Of a stretch of DNA of 48,384 nucleotides, positions 1 to 7,539 are shown piece by piece. A model generated the notes under the pieces. It made no database searches and was not told the origin of the DNA. It saw only the letters and a program-made list of their open reading frames with translations. Within the stretch, counting starts at the first letter, position 1, and every line of letters begins with the position of its first letter. Source of the stretch: Burkholderiales bacterium (GTDB lineage Bacteria; Pseudomonadota; Gammaproteobacteria; Burkholderiales; Burkholderiaceae_C); NCBI GenBank assembly GCA_028864885.1, contig JAGWLR010000019.1, forward strand, positions 1-48,384, given 5' to 3'. The position numbers and the translations under genes are program-made.

Positions 1-1115
1 GCCTCCACCTTGTTGCCGATGGTATGCGCCAGTGCCATTTCGGCCATGTCCCTCGGGTAGTTCGTTCTCTCCGCCGCCCAGTCACGGAAGGTGGATCTGA
101 AGCCATGAGGGACGCATGGAGCCCCCATTCGACGAATCACCGCAGACAGAGTCATGTCGGACAGTTGGCCACCTCGAGGGGCAAAGAAGACCAGATCAGA
201 ACCAGCGAGGCGCGGCAATGCCTTGAGCAGGTCAACTGCAGCAGTTGACAGGGGGACTCGATGCTCTTTGCCGGCCTTCATGCGCTCGGCAGGCACGATC
301 CAATCACCAGACTCTAGGTCGATCTCTGACCAGGTGGCGCCTCGAACCTCGCCGGAGCGTGCGGCGGTCAGGATGGCGAACTCCAGCGCTCGTGCCCCCA
401 TTCCTTCATGCTTGCGTAGATCGACCATGAACGAGCCGACATCCGACACAGGGAGCGCGTCGTGGTGTGTGACCTTAGCGACTTTTGACGGCTTGGGGAG
501 GAGCTTGTCTAGGTGGCCTTTCCAGCGCGCCGGATTGAGCGTCGTGCGGTAGTTTCGAGCGGTGGCCCAATCCAGAACTGATTCGACACGCCCGCGAACT
601 CGGGTCGCTGTTTCCGTCTTAGTCTTCCAGATTGGCTCCAGCACGGCCAGCACCTGGGGCAGCTCCACGTCACGCACCAAAACGTTCCCGATCTTTGGGT
701 AGACGTACGTTTCAAGCGTCGAGGTCCACTGCTTCTGGTGCTTCTCATTTTTCCAGCCAGCCTTGTGAGCCTCGATGTAGGCCTCGGCGCACTGCTTGAA
801 CGTGAGCATGGCCATTTGGGACGCCTTCAGGGCGCTCTTGGCGGCTCGGGCTTCTTCAATGGGATCAATCCCGGCCCTGATCTTGGTCCTGGCTGCCCGA
901 GCATCTTCTTTGGCTTGGGTGAGGGGAACGTCTGGATAGCCGCCCAGGCCCATGTCTCGCCGTTTGGTGCCGATCGTGACCCGCAGCACCCAAGACCTAC
1001 CGCCAGTGGGCAGAACCTGCAAAGCGAGGCCTGCAACGCCACCAACAAAGTGAAAGCCTGGTTCGGTCAGGTTCTTCACCTCTAGCGCGGTCAGTTCCTT
1101 GGCTTTTTTGGGCAT
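1..1115 (-). CDS. P4-type tyrosine recombinase (island integrase), C-terminus cut by window edge
   Basis: Reading the minus strand from the ATG at 1115 gives an unbroken 371-residue frame that runs off the left edge. It starts MPKKAKELTALEVKNL and has the N-terminal arm-binding domain (DUF4102-like, residues about 5-90) of P4-family integrases, a SAM-like core-binding domain (about 110-200) and a catalytic domain. Visible catalytic residues are Arg258 (in RSGEVRGATW), His337/Arg340 (in PHGFRSTFRDWA) and His364 (in LAHTIGN). The nucleophilic Tyr should lie just beyond the window. These enzymes integrate genomic islands, commonly at tRNA 3' ends. The gene is divergent from its right-hand neighbour, and its 5' end faces a possible att remnant and a terminator (1259-1318). 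Family assignment is firm; which element it mobilises cannot be seen. Confidence 0.93.
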   Translation of the reverse strand, partial: MPKKAKELTALEVKNLTEPGFHFVGGVAGLALQVLPTGGRSWVLRVTIGTKRRDMGLGGYPDVPLTQAKEDARAARTKIRAGIDPIEEARAAKSALKASQMAMLTFKQCAEAYIEAHKAGWKNEKHQKQWTSTLETYVYPKIGNVLVRDVELPQVLAVLEPIWKTKTETATRVRGRVESVLDWATARNYRTTLNPARWKGHLDKLLPKPSKVAKVTHHDALPVSDVGSFMVDLRKHEGMGARALEFAILTAARSGEVRGATWSEIDLESGDWIVPAERMKAGKEHRVPLSTAAVDLLKALPRLAGSDLVFFAPRGGQLSDMTLSAVIRRMGAPCVPHGFRSTFRDWAAERTNYPRDMAEMALAHTIGNKVE

Positions 1116-1258
1116 CGAAGAATCATCCTTCTAACAACCCATCAACATGGGTGCAATTGGATGATATTGGGTGATGCGGTATGAGTCAACTAATCCAGTG
1201 TTTACATAGTAGGAAGGCTCTAAAGTGAGACGGAATGATGCGGCGTGAAGTTATATGT

Positions 1259-1279
1259 GGTCGGACTCCATCTCCGTCA
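1259..1279 (+). other. possible tRNA-Ser 3'-end remnant / attachment-site core
   Basis: The 11 bases CATCTCCGTCA at 1269-1279 differ by one base from a typical tRNA-Ser end (CATCTCCGCCA). They are preceded by GGTCGGACTCC, which resembles a damaged T-arm. No tRNA 5' half lies upstream. A Rho-independent terminator follows within 10 bases, as is usual after a tRNA gene. With the integrase next door, this could be the distal att copy left by island integration. The match is short and may be chance. Confidence 0.28.
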
Positions 1280-1288
1280 AAACAAGAC

Positions 1289-1318
1289 CCCAAACAGTTC
1301 GTCTGCTTGGGTTTTTTT
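1289..1318 (+). terminator. Rho-independent terminator
   Basis: The left arm CCCAAACAG (1289-1297) pairs with CTGCTTGGG (1303-1311): eight pairs and one A-C mismatch, loop TTCGT, followed by seven T (1312-1318). No plus-strand gene lies upstream within the window. It is therefore either the terminator of a tRNA displaced by the island or a protector of the integrase promoter region. Confidence 0.8.
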
Positions 1319-1411
1319 GTATGGCCGGAGGAAAACCTCTGCCCCTGACACATCGGGCTCCGCGTCAGTGATCTCCGAGGCGATTGCAAAGATTTGTTAA
1401 ATGTGCGGTTT

Positions 1412-1426
1412 ACACATTTTATGTGT
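1412..1426. promoter_or_regulatory. inverted repeat ACACAT-TTT-ATGTGT, possible operator
   Basis: A perfect 6-bp inverted repeat with a 3-base spacer lies 68 bp upstream of the GTG at 1494. A partly overlapping pair, AATGTG (1400-1405) and CACATT (1413-1418), adds a second dyad. The placement suits an operator of the small secreted-protein gene, but no regulator can be named. Confidence 0.3.
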
Positions 1427-1493
1427 CGACCCATTTTCTGCTTCAGCGTTGATGACATACCGCCGCAAGGCATTTACCTGGTAGGAGATCAAC

Positions 1494-1829
1494 GTGAACA
1501 AGTCCAAGCTGCTTATTTCTGCTGTCGCCATCGCGCTGACAGGTGCCGTGGCCACCCCATCGTTTGCTGAGGGTGGCAAGTGGGAACGGCGTCATCCTCG
1601 TCGTGATCAAGTCAATGATCGCTTGGCCAACCAAGACAGACGCATCCACAAAGAAGTCAAAGAAGGCGAGTTGAGCAAGGCTCAGGCTGCAGCCTTGCAC
1701 AAGGAAGATCACCAGATTCGTCAAGAGGAACGGGGTATGGCTGCACAAGACGGCGGCCACATCACCAAGCAAGAGCAAAAGACGCTGAACCAGCAGGAGA
1801 ACTCGGTCAGCAAGCAAATCGGCAAGTGA
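1494..1829 (+). CDS. small secreted protein of unknown function
   Basis: A 111-residue protein starting at GTG 1494, with AGGAG about 7 bases upstream. Residues 1-25 are a classical Sec signal peptide (basic MNKSK start, hydrophobic core, PSFA cleavage site before EGGK). The mature part of about 86 residues is highly charged, rich in Q, E, K and R, predicted helical, and contains EEERG/QQEN-like segments with no Cys. Similar short proteins with ITKQEQ and LNQQEN blocks are common hypothetical proteins in Burkholderiales and rhizobia. I know of no function. It is probably periplasmic and monocistronic, with a perfect palindrome following its stop codon. Confidence 0.82.
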   Translation: MNKSKLLISAVAIALTGAVATPSFAEGGKWERRHPRRDQVNDRLANQDRRIHKEVKEGELSKAQAAALHKEDHQIRQEERGMAAQDGGHITKQEQKTLNQQENSVSKQIGK

Positions 1830-1845
1830 GCGAGTCCTTGCTAGG

Positions 1846-1861
1846 TCGCACCGCGGTGCGA
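1846..1861. repeat. perfect 16-bp palindrome after the small secreted-protein gene
   Basis: TCGCACCGCGGTGCGA reads the same on both strands. It could form a 6-bp stem with a CGCG loop 17 bases after the stop codon at 1829. No T-run follows, so a weak terminator, an RNA stabiliser or an operator for the lipoprotein gene at 1922 are all possible. Confidence 0.5.
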
Positions 1862-1921
1862 TGGGTCTCACAGCTTCCCGTGCTCATCCATTAACCAATC
1901 TATACCGACATAGGGTTCATC

Positions 1922-3925
1922 ATGACGAATCAACTTCATCCCTCATCCAATTCAAAGTTCAAGATCTTTTCGTTGACGACAGTCGGTCTTGCTGCGGCAT
2001 TCATGCTCACTGCATGTGGCGGCGGTGGCACCTCGTCAGGTGGCTCTGTCGCCACGGCGCAATCGGCCAGTGTGCCCGTCGTGATCAGCGATGCTTCAAG
2101 TGAAGATTGGGCTTTGATTGGGGTGAAGTTGTTGTCGATCACCTTGACGCCCCAAGGTGGTGGGGCGCCGGTTACCGTCTACACGGCGCCATCTGGCGGT
2201 ACTGCTGTGAACCTCGCGCAGCTCGATCAGTTAGGTGAATTGCTTGGCAATGCATCCATCCCAGAGGGGACATATACCGGAGCAACCATCACCATCAGCG
2301 CGAACCCTGGCGATGTACAGCTCACCGTTTCTGAGGATCCAGAATCGGGCTTTGCAGAGGCAGCTGGAACACCGATTCCATCCAGTCGTATTCAAATTCA
2401 GCACACACAAGGTGCCACAGGGAATCTGACGGTCCCTGTCAAGGTCTCGTTTGACGCCCCTCTGGTGGTGAGCACCATGCAGACGAATGCGCTCAACCTT
2501 GAGTTCGATCTGAGTCACCCTGCTTTCCTCGTGGGTCACGTTCCTGCCACCACACCAACGGCCGCGCCCATTTGGGCGGTGAATTTCAAGGGCCCGGTGA
2601 AACGCAAACATGTGTCTGACATCATTCGTCTGGTTCTGCGTCATGCCTACGGCAGCGTTTCATCGATTTCTTCAGACAACACCAGCATCACGATTGCCAA
2701 GCTGCTGCCCCATCTGCCGATCGCGAGCCCGGAAACGCCGGATGCCACCAATCAAAGCCTCACCTACCTGGCCGATTCAGCCAATGGAACCTTGTTCTTC
2801 GACTTGGATACCCATCAGCGGAGCACGATCAGAGACTTCTCCTCTTTGGCATCAAGTCTGGCAGGTAAGTACGTGCGTGTTGCCGCGCGATATCAAGAGA
2901 ATGGAAGCCTGATTGCCACCCGCATCTACGCCAGCACGAATTTCAACAGCGTATGGTTGAGCCCCGAAGGACACGTCTTGCACGTTGACGCGGCGAACAA
3001 CCGAATTTCGGTCACCGACGAAACCGGGCACCATCATTGGATTACCGTTGCAGACGCCAACGGATCCACTGCAGCCACATCTTTCTATTTCCGTACCCCT
3101 TCGAACGCGTTGAGCGATACCACCCCGATCGGCAGTGGAACGGCTTTCCTGAGCAACATCAAGCGTGGTTTCAAGGTACACGTACAGGTTGCCGATCCAT
3201 TGGCACCAGAGCCTTGGGTTGCACAAAGCATCGACATCGAAACTGCGCCATTCGACGGCAAGATTTCTGCGGCAACCTCGACCGGCTTCACTTACACCCG
3301 CCACTTTGCCTCGTCGTCTGACGATTATGTGCAGCCTTTGACCTTCATCGACAGCAGCACGGCCAATGGCAAAGATCCTTTGACGAACACGGCCATCAGC
3401 GGCTTCAAGTACTGGAACTTCGCGTATCCCACCTTGGTTGACAGTGGCACGTCGGCGATCTCTGATTTTGACGCCGCAGTGACTGGTACGGTGGACTTGG
3501 GCGGATCAGTGGGAGCGGTTTACGCGAACGGGGTCAGCTATGCCAAATGGGGCGATGCAGCCAACCCGAATGGATGGTCCGCACCTTGGACTGTGTTGAC
3601 ACCGACACCGCTTCCGCGCGGAACAGTCACAACGGCATTCTCATCCGCTGGCAACACGTTCCAGATGAGCGTGGTGGGCGGCACCAATCTGGCCACGGTC
3701 GATGTGAGTTCGACGCCGGGTTCTGCGACGCTTGTCTACCAAGTTGATCGGACGAACGGCGTGGTCACCGTGAATCCGGAAGACATCACAACCTCAAGTG
3801 GCATGCAAGCCCTGACTAATGGTCTTGCGCTCAATGCCAAGGTCAATGTTTACGGCGTACCCGAATCCAATGGTCACTTCCGCGCCTATTCGATCACCTA
3901 CTTCACAGGCGTGACGCCAAACTGA
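1922..3925 (+). CDS. DUF4382-type lipoprotein
   Basis: A 667-residue protein from ATG 1922 (AGGG at about 1912 is a weak RBS). Residues 1-32 are a lipoprotein signal with lipobox LTAC and Cys32, followed by a Gly-rich linker. Residues about 50-210 match the DUF4382 pattern (VPVVISDASSEDW, then a beta-rich domain), seen in bacterial surface or periplasmic lipoproteins of unknown role. The remaining 450 residues are beta-rich with short repeated segments reminiscent of DUF5666-like beta-barrel repeats. It is likely anchored to the outer membrane. It stands alone and ends at a strong terminator (3964-4003). Assignment to the lipoprotein class is firm; function is unknown. Confidence 0.85.
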   Translation: MTNQLHPSSNSKFKIFSLTTVGLAAAFMLTACGGGGTSSGGSVATAQSASVPVVISDASSEDWALIGVKLLSITLTPQGGGAPVTVYTAPSGGTAVNLAQLDQLGELLGNASIPEGTYTGATITISANPGDVQLTVSEDPESGFAEAAGTPIPSSRIQIQHTQGATGNLTVPVKVSFDAPLVVSTMQTNALNLEFDLSHPAFLVGHVPATTPTAAPIWAVNFKGPVKRKHVSDIIRLVLRHAYGSVSSISSDNTSITIAKLLPHLPIASPETPDATNQSLTYLADSANGTLFFDLDTHQRSTIRDFSSLASSLAGKYVRVAARYQENGSLIATRIYASTNFNSVWLSPEGHVLHVDAANNRISVTDETGHHHWITVADANGSTAATSFYFRTPSNALSDTTPIGSGTAFLSNIKRGFKVHVQVADPLAPEPWVAQSIDIETAPFDGKISAATSTGFTYTRHFASSSDDYVQPLTFIDSSTANGKDPLTNTAISGFKYWNFAYPTLVDSGTSAISDFDAAVTGTVDLGGSVGAVYANGVSYAKWGDAANPNGWSAPWTVLTPTPLPRGTVTTAFSSAGNTFQMSVVGGTNLATVDVSSTPGSATLVYQVDRTNGVVTVNPEDITTSSGMQALTNGLALNAKVNVYGVPESNGHFRAYSITYFTGVTPN

Positions 3926-3963
3926 TAAGAGACGGGTAGCTGAGTCCGTAGATTGCCAGCAGT

Positions 3964-4003
3964 AAAGCCTCAGGTGGCTGACGCGCCTGAGGCTTTCGCT
4001 TTT
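3964..4003 (+). terminator. Rho-independent terminator after the lipoprotein gene
   Basis: Arms AAAGCCTCAGG (3964-3974) and CCTGAGGCTTT (3986-3996) form a perfect 11-bp stem with an 11-base loop, followed by the T-rich CGCTTTTC. The strong stem and position 39 bases after the stop make this a confident terminator. Confidence 0.88.
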
Positions 4004-4038
4004 CATGGCACTATTTCAACCGTGCCTAAGGGAGGTGA

Positions 4039-4518
4039 ATGGTGGGAATCCTGGGGAAAATGTTCAGGGTGTTCAATGTGGCAGGGCTGTCGCGTGAAGC
4101 CCGCGCTGGCGATCGCCGCCCGCTGCAGCTGCAGATCAACGAGGCCAAACGTCAGCTCGAGGTGGCGCAACAAAGCGGTCACCCAGACCCAGGCTCCATC
4201 CTCGTTCACATCGACCAGATGACGGGCCTGCTGCTGGACCGCAATCAGCAGGCGCAGGATCTTGAGAAAAGGGGGCAGATGGATGCCGCAGTCGCTTTGT
4301 ACGAATCAAACATCGACGACATGTTTGATGGCAGCCTGCCCTATGAACGCCTGATCGACTTTTACACCCAGCAAGGTGCCAAGGAGGACGCTGAGCGCGT
4401 CGCGCGGGCGTGCCTGGTGCATTGCACTTCAGGGGTCAGCGAACAGTTGAGAGCGCGGTGTCTTTCAACGCTTGAGCTTGTACCCGGTCTTGAAGATCCA
4501 ACCCACGATGGCCAATGA
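4039..4518 (+). CDS. hypothetical helical (TPR-like) protein
   Basis: A 159-residue soluble protein with a good RBS (GGAGG at 4031-4035) before ATG 4039. There is no signal peptide or membrane segment. The sequence is strongly helical. Residues about 75-145 ([16 protein letters not shown]..., then [25 protein letters not shown]) look like two tetratricopeptide-type helical hairpins, suggesting protein-protein interaction. Its last 54 bases overlap, tail to tail, the end of the ABC permease on the other strand. Its own terminator is not visible. I do not recognise a named family. Confidence 0.7.
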   Translation: MVGILGKMFRVFNVAGLSREARAGDRRPLQLQINEAKRQLEVAQQSGHPDPGSILVHIDQMTGLLLDRNQQAQDLEKRGQMDAAVALYESNIDDMFDGSLPYERLIDFYTQQGAKEDAERVARACLVHCTSGVSEQLRARCLSTLELVPGLEDPTHDGQ

Positions 4519-5226
4519 GATCAGCATGAACGCGGCCGTCATGCCCAGGCTTAAGCCCACGGCCACATCTGCCTGCTCGTAAAAGCTCCACCGAAAGCCG
4601 CTGATCAGGTACACCACGGGATTGAACAAGGCGAGGGTCTGCCAGGCCTCGGGCAGCATCTTGATCGAGTAGAAGCTGCCTCCCAGAAAGGTCAGGGGGG
4701 TGACGATCAACAGCGGCACCACCTGCAGCTTTTCAAAGTTGTCTGCCCACAAGCCAATGATGAAGCCCACCAGGCTGAATGTGATCGACGTCAGCACCAG
4801 AAACGACAGCATCCAGATCGGGTGGGCAATCTGCAAAGGGACAAAAAAGCCCGCCGTGGCCAGGATGATGAGGCCCAGGATCAAAGATTTGGTGGCTGCA
4901 GCCCCCACATAACTCAGCACGATTTCGAATGGCGACACCGGGGCCGACAAGAGTTCATAGATCGTGCCCGTGAATTTCGGAAAGTAGATGCCGAACGACG
5001 CATTCGAGATGCTTTGCGTCAACAGTGACAGCATGATCAAGCCCGGCACGATGAAGGCGCCGTAGCTCACCCCGTCCACATGCTGAATACGCGAGCCGAT
5101 GGCCGAGCCGAACACCACGAAGTACAAGGAAGTCGAAATCACCGGCGACACGATGCTTTGCATCAACGTGCGGCGAGTGCGGGCCATTTCGAAGCGGTAG
5201 ATGGCGCGAAGCGCGTGGTAGTTCAT
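4465..5226 (-). CDS. ABC-2 type transporter permease (YadH-like)
   Basis: A 253-residue integral membrane protein with about six predicted TM segments. The family pattern is clear: [18 protein letters not shown] before TM1, a [13 protein letters not shown] segment, and the conserved [10 protein letters not shown]...LPEAWQ...[11 protein letters not shown] motif. It belongs to the ABC-2/YadH class of small exporters with a separate ATPase. Its ATG (5226-5224) overlaps the TGA of the ATPase gene by 4 bases, so the two are translationally coupled and work together. Substrate is unknown; relatives are annotated as multidrug or lipid/polysaccharide exporters. Position near an EPS locus is suggestive only. 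Confidence 0.92.
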   Translation of the reverse strand: MNYHALRAIYRFEMARTRRTLMQSIVSPVISTSLYFVVFGSAIGSRIQHVDGVSYGAFIVPGLIMLSLLTQSISNASFGIYFPKFTGTIYELLSAPVSPFEIVLSYVGAAATKSLILGLIILATAGFFVPLQIAHPIWMLSFLVLTSITFSLVGFIIGLWADNFEKLQVVPLLIVTPLTFLGGSFYSIKMLPEAWQTLALFNPVVYLISGFRWSFYEQADVAVGLSLGMTAAFMLISLAIVGWIFKTGYKLKR

Positions 5227-6149
5227 GCTGGGTCCCTCACCAGGTTGACGAAGATATCTTCAAGCGAACTCTGGGTGGTGTGGATGTCCTTGAATTTCAG
5301 CCCGGCCTGCTGCAATGCACCTAACAAAGCCGTGACGTCAACCTGTTCTTCTTGAGAGTCGTAGGTGTAGGTCAGCGAAGAACCATCGGGGTTCAGCGTC
5401 AAGCCAAAGCCTTGCAGTTCAGCTGGGATAGCTTCGACAGATTGCTGCAACTGCAATGTCAGCTGCTTCTTGCCAAGCTTGCGCATCAGCTCATGCTTTT
5501 CTTCGACCAGGATCAGTTGGCCCTTGTTGATCACCCCGATGCGATCGGCCATCTCTTCGGCTTCTTCGATGTAGTGGGTGGTCAGGATGATGGTCACGCC
5601 GGACTGCTTCAATTGGCGGACCAGATCCCACATGTCCTTGCGCAGGTTCACGTCCACTCCGGCGGTGGGCTCGTCCAGGAACAGGATCTGGGGTTCGTGC
5701 GACAGGGCTTTGGCAATCAACAGCCGCCGCTTCATGCCGCCCGACAACATCATGATCTTGCTGTGTCGCTTGTCCCACAGGGACAAATCTTTCAGGATGC
5801 GCTCCAGGTATGCGGGGTTGGGCGGCTTGCCAAACAGGCCCCGGCTGAACGACACCGTGGACCAAACCGATTCAAACGCATCGGTGGTCAGCTCTTGCGG
5901 CACCAGCCCGATCAGGCTTCGGGCCTGGCGAAAGGCTTGCACCGTGTCATGGCCATCCACCATCACCTTGCCGGCTGAGGCCGTCACGATTCCGCAGATG
6001 ATGCTGATCAGGGTGGTTTTGCCGGCGCCATTGGGCCCCAGCAGGGCCAGGATTTCGCCACGGCGGATGTCCAGGTTGACGTCCTTGAGGGCTTGAAAGC
6101 CCGATTCGTAGACCTTGGACAGGTTTGAGATCGAGATGATGTTGGGCAT
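5223..6149 (-). CDS. ABC transporter ATP-binding protein (YadG-like)
   Basis: A 308-residue ATPase. Walker [10 protein letters not shown] is at residues 38-46, Q-loop Gln85, signature LSGGMKRR 135-142 and Walker B ILFLDE 155-160, followed by the TTH switch His. A C-terminal domain of about 80 residues is typical of the CcmA/YadG branch. The ATG at 6149 (MPNIIS) is chosen because family members begin there. A GTG at 6164 adds five residues and has AAGAAG just upstream, so it remains possible. It forms a two-gene operon with the permease. No substrate can be inferred from sequence. Confidence 0.93.
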   Translation of the reverse strand: MPNIISISNLSKVYESGFQALKDVNLDIRRGEILALLGPNGAGKTTLISIICGIVTASAGKVMVDGHDTVQAFRQARSLIGLVPQELTTDAFESVWSTVSFSRGLFGKPPNPAYLERILKDLSLWDKRHSKIMMLSGGMKRRLLIAKALSHEPQILFLDEPTAGVDVNLRKDMWDLVRQLKQSGVTIILTTHYIEEAEEMADRIGVINKGQLILVEEKHELMRKLGKKQLTLQLQQSVEAIPAELQGFGLTLNPDGSSLTYTYDSQEEQVDVTALLGALQQAGLKFKDIHTTQSSLEDIFVNLVRDPA

Positions 6150-6263
6150 GGCGGCACGATACACACTTCTTTACCCACACACCACAGGCGGTTTACCCCG
6201 GCGGCCCAACATGAATTCATCCAAGGGCGCGGAGTGCGCTCTGAGCAACACAGGAGCATCAAC

Positions 6264-6797
6264 ATGCCAAACACATCGCTGTGGAAACGGATCAGTGGTC
6301 AACGTTGGGTGCTGGGGGGGCTGGTGGGTGCCACCGCTCTCTCAGCCGTCCTCGGCTTCAGTGCCTGGGCCGGAGAAGAGGGCGGTCGTCCTGACTGTCC
6401 TCCACCGACCATGGGCATGCCAATGATGGGGCGGGGGCTGGATCGCATGCTGGCACATCTGAATGCCACCGCGCAGCAAAAAGACCAGATTCACCAAATC
6501 ACCCAGGCCGCCGAGCCTGAGCTCAAGACGTTGCGCGACGAAGCCCGAGCGATGCACGACGAAGGTTTGAAGTTGTGGACCGCGCCCAAGCTCGACGCCC
6601 AAGCGGCAGAACAGTTGCGTCAGAAGATGGATGCCCAGCACCAGAAATTGAGCGAGCGCATGCTCAAGCTCATGTTGGATGTCGGGCAGGTGCTGACCCC
6701 CGAGCAACGCGCCCAAATGGCTCAGGACATGGCATCGCATCGCCGGGCCTGGTCGCGTCCTGACCACGCATCGGGGCCTGCCCAGGGTGCCAAATGA
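6264..6797 (+). CDS. Spy/CpxP-family periplasmic protein
   Basis: A 177-residue exported protein. ATG 6264 is preceded by AGGAG (6252-6256). The N-terminal basic stretch and hydrophobic segment (residues about 12-36) end near SAWA, a good Sec cleavage site. The mature protein is rich in Met, His, Gln and Asp near its N-terminus (GMPMMGRG). It contains an LTPEQRAQM segment close to the LTxxQ motif of the Spy/CpxP chaperone-sensor fold and is otherwise helical. It lies 16 bases before a response regulator and sensor kinase, the arrangement of Cpx-type systems in which such a protein restrains the kinase. A metal-binding role (CnrX/ZraP-like) is the main alternative. Confidence 0.85.
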   Translation: MPNTSLWKRISGQRWVLGGLVGATALSAVLGFSAWAGEEGGRPDCPPPTMGMPMMGRGLDRMLAHLNATAQQKDQIHQITQAAEPELKTLRDEARAMHDEGLKLWTAPKLDAQAAEQLRQKMDAQHQKLSERMLKLMLDVGQVLTPEQRAQMAQDMASHRRAWSRPDHASGPAQGAK

Positions 6798-6813
6798 GCT
6801 GGGAGGGCGCAAA

Positions 6814-7539
6814 ATGCAGGACATGAGTGAGCACATCCTTCTGATCGACGACGACATGCGCTTGTCTGCCATGGTGGGCGACTACCTGCGCAGCCATGGC
6901 TATCAGGTCTCCAGTGCCCCCAGCCTGGCCATGGGGCGTGAGATGCTGGCCAGGCAGGCCTGCGATGCCCTCATCCTCGATTTGATGCTGCCCGATGGCG
7001 ATGGACTGGATCTGTGCCGCGAGTTGCGGGCATCGCCCAAGACCAAATCGCTGCCTTTGCTGATGCTCAGCGCCCGTGGCGAGCCAACCGATCGCATCGT
7101 CGGGCTGGAAATCGGTGCCGATGATTACCTGCCCAAACCGTTCGAGCCACGTGAGTTGCTGGCGCGTGTGCGGGCCTTGTTGCGGCGCTCCGGGCCGGTG
7201 GCCGACGATGGCGATGTCTGGCGCTTCGGGCGACTCGAGATCGACAACGGCTTACGTCAGGTGCGCCTGGATGGGCAGCCCTGTGAACTGACCTCCTATC
7301 AGTTCGATTTGTTGGGGGTGCTGGCACAGCACCCGGGGCGTGTGCTCAGCCGCGACCAGATCATGGACCTGCTCAAGGGGCACCCTCTGGAGGCATTTGA
7401 TCGCTCGATTGACGTGCACATCTCGCGCATCCGCGCGGCCATTGAAGATGATCCCAAAGAACCTCGCCGGATTCTGACCGTGCGGGGCGTGGGGTACGTG
7501 TTCGCCAAGAAACAGGATGCCGATTCGGGCTCTGCATGA
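6814..7539 (+). CDS. OmpR/CpxR-family response regulator
   Basis: A 241-residue regulator. The start at ATG 6814 is chosen for the strong GGGAGGG (6801-6807) at good spacing; ATG 6823 is also possible. The receiver domain (about 5-120) has the acidic pair in LLIDDDM, phospho-acceptor Asp56 in LILDLMLPD, the conserved Ser/Thr (LMLSARGE) and Lys (YLPKPF). The C-terminal winged helix (about 140-235) has the SYQFDLLGVL and DVHISRIRAAIEDDP...GVGYVF motifs that bind DNA. It overlaps the kinase gene by 4 bases (ATGA), so the pair forms one two-component system, probably autoregulating the Spy-like gene upstream. Confidence 0.95.
   Translation: MQDMSEHILLIDDDMRLSAMVGDYLRSHGYQVSSAPSLAMGREMLARQACDALILDLMLPDGDGLDLCRELRASPKTKSLPLLMLSARGEPTDRIVGLEIGADDYLPKPFEPRELLARVRALLRRSGPVADDGDVWRFGRLEIDNGLRQVRLDGQPCELTSYQFDLLGVLAQHPGRVLSRDQIMDLLKGHPLEAFDRSIDVHISRIRAAIEDDPKEPRRILTVRGVGYVFAKKQDADSGSA

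Larger units (their letters stand above)
1116..1493. other. 378-bp intergenic region between integrase and secreted-protein gene
   Basis: No protein-coding frame here looks real. The stretch holds a possible tRNA-Ser 3'-end remnant (1259-1279), a strong plus-strand terminator (1289-1318), a small inverted repeat (1412-1426) and the ribosome binding site AGGAG (1483-1487) of the next gene. The integrase promoter should lie at about 1116-1200, but no convincing -35/-10 pair was found. Confidence 0.6.

Noticed and set aside
154-552. Plus-strand frames in the first 1.1 kb as separate small genes
   Set aside because: The minus strand holds one uninterrupted integrase frame with catalytic Arg, His-x-x-Arg and His; the plus frames are its shadows.
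1200-1290. Intact tRNA or tmRNA gene
   Set aside because: No cloverleaf or tmRNA 5' half could be formed upstream of the CATCTCCGTCA end; only a short 3'-like fragment is present.
5352-5978. 208-codon plus-strand frame over the ABC ATPase gene
   Set aside because: It covers the Walker A to Walker B region of the real gene on the other strand; composition (His, Gln, Leu-rich) and lack of an RBS argue against it.
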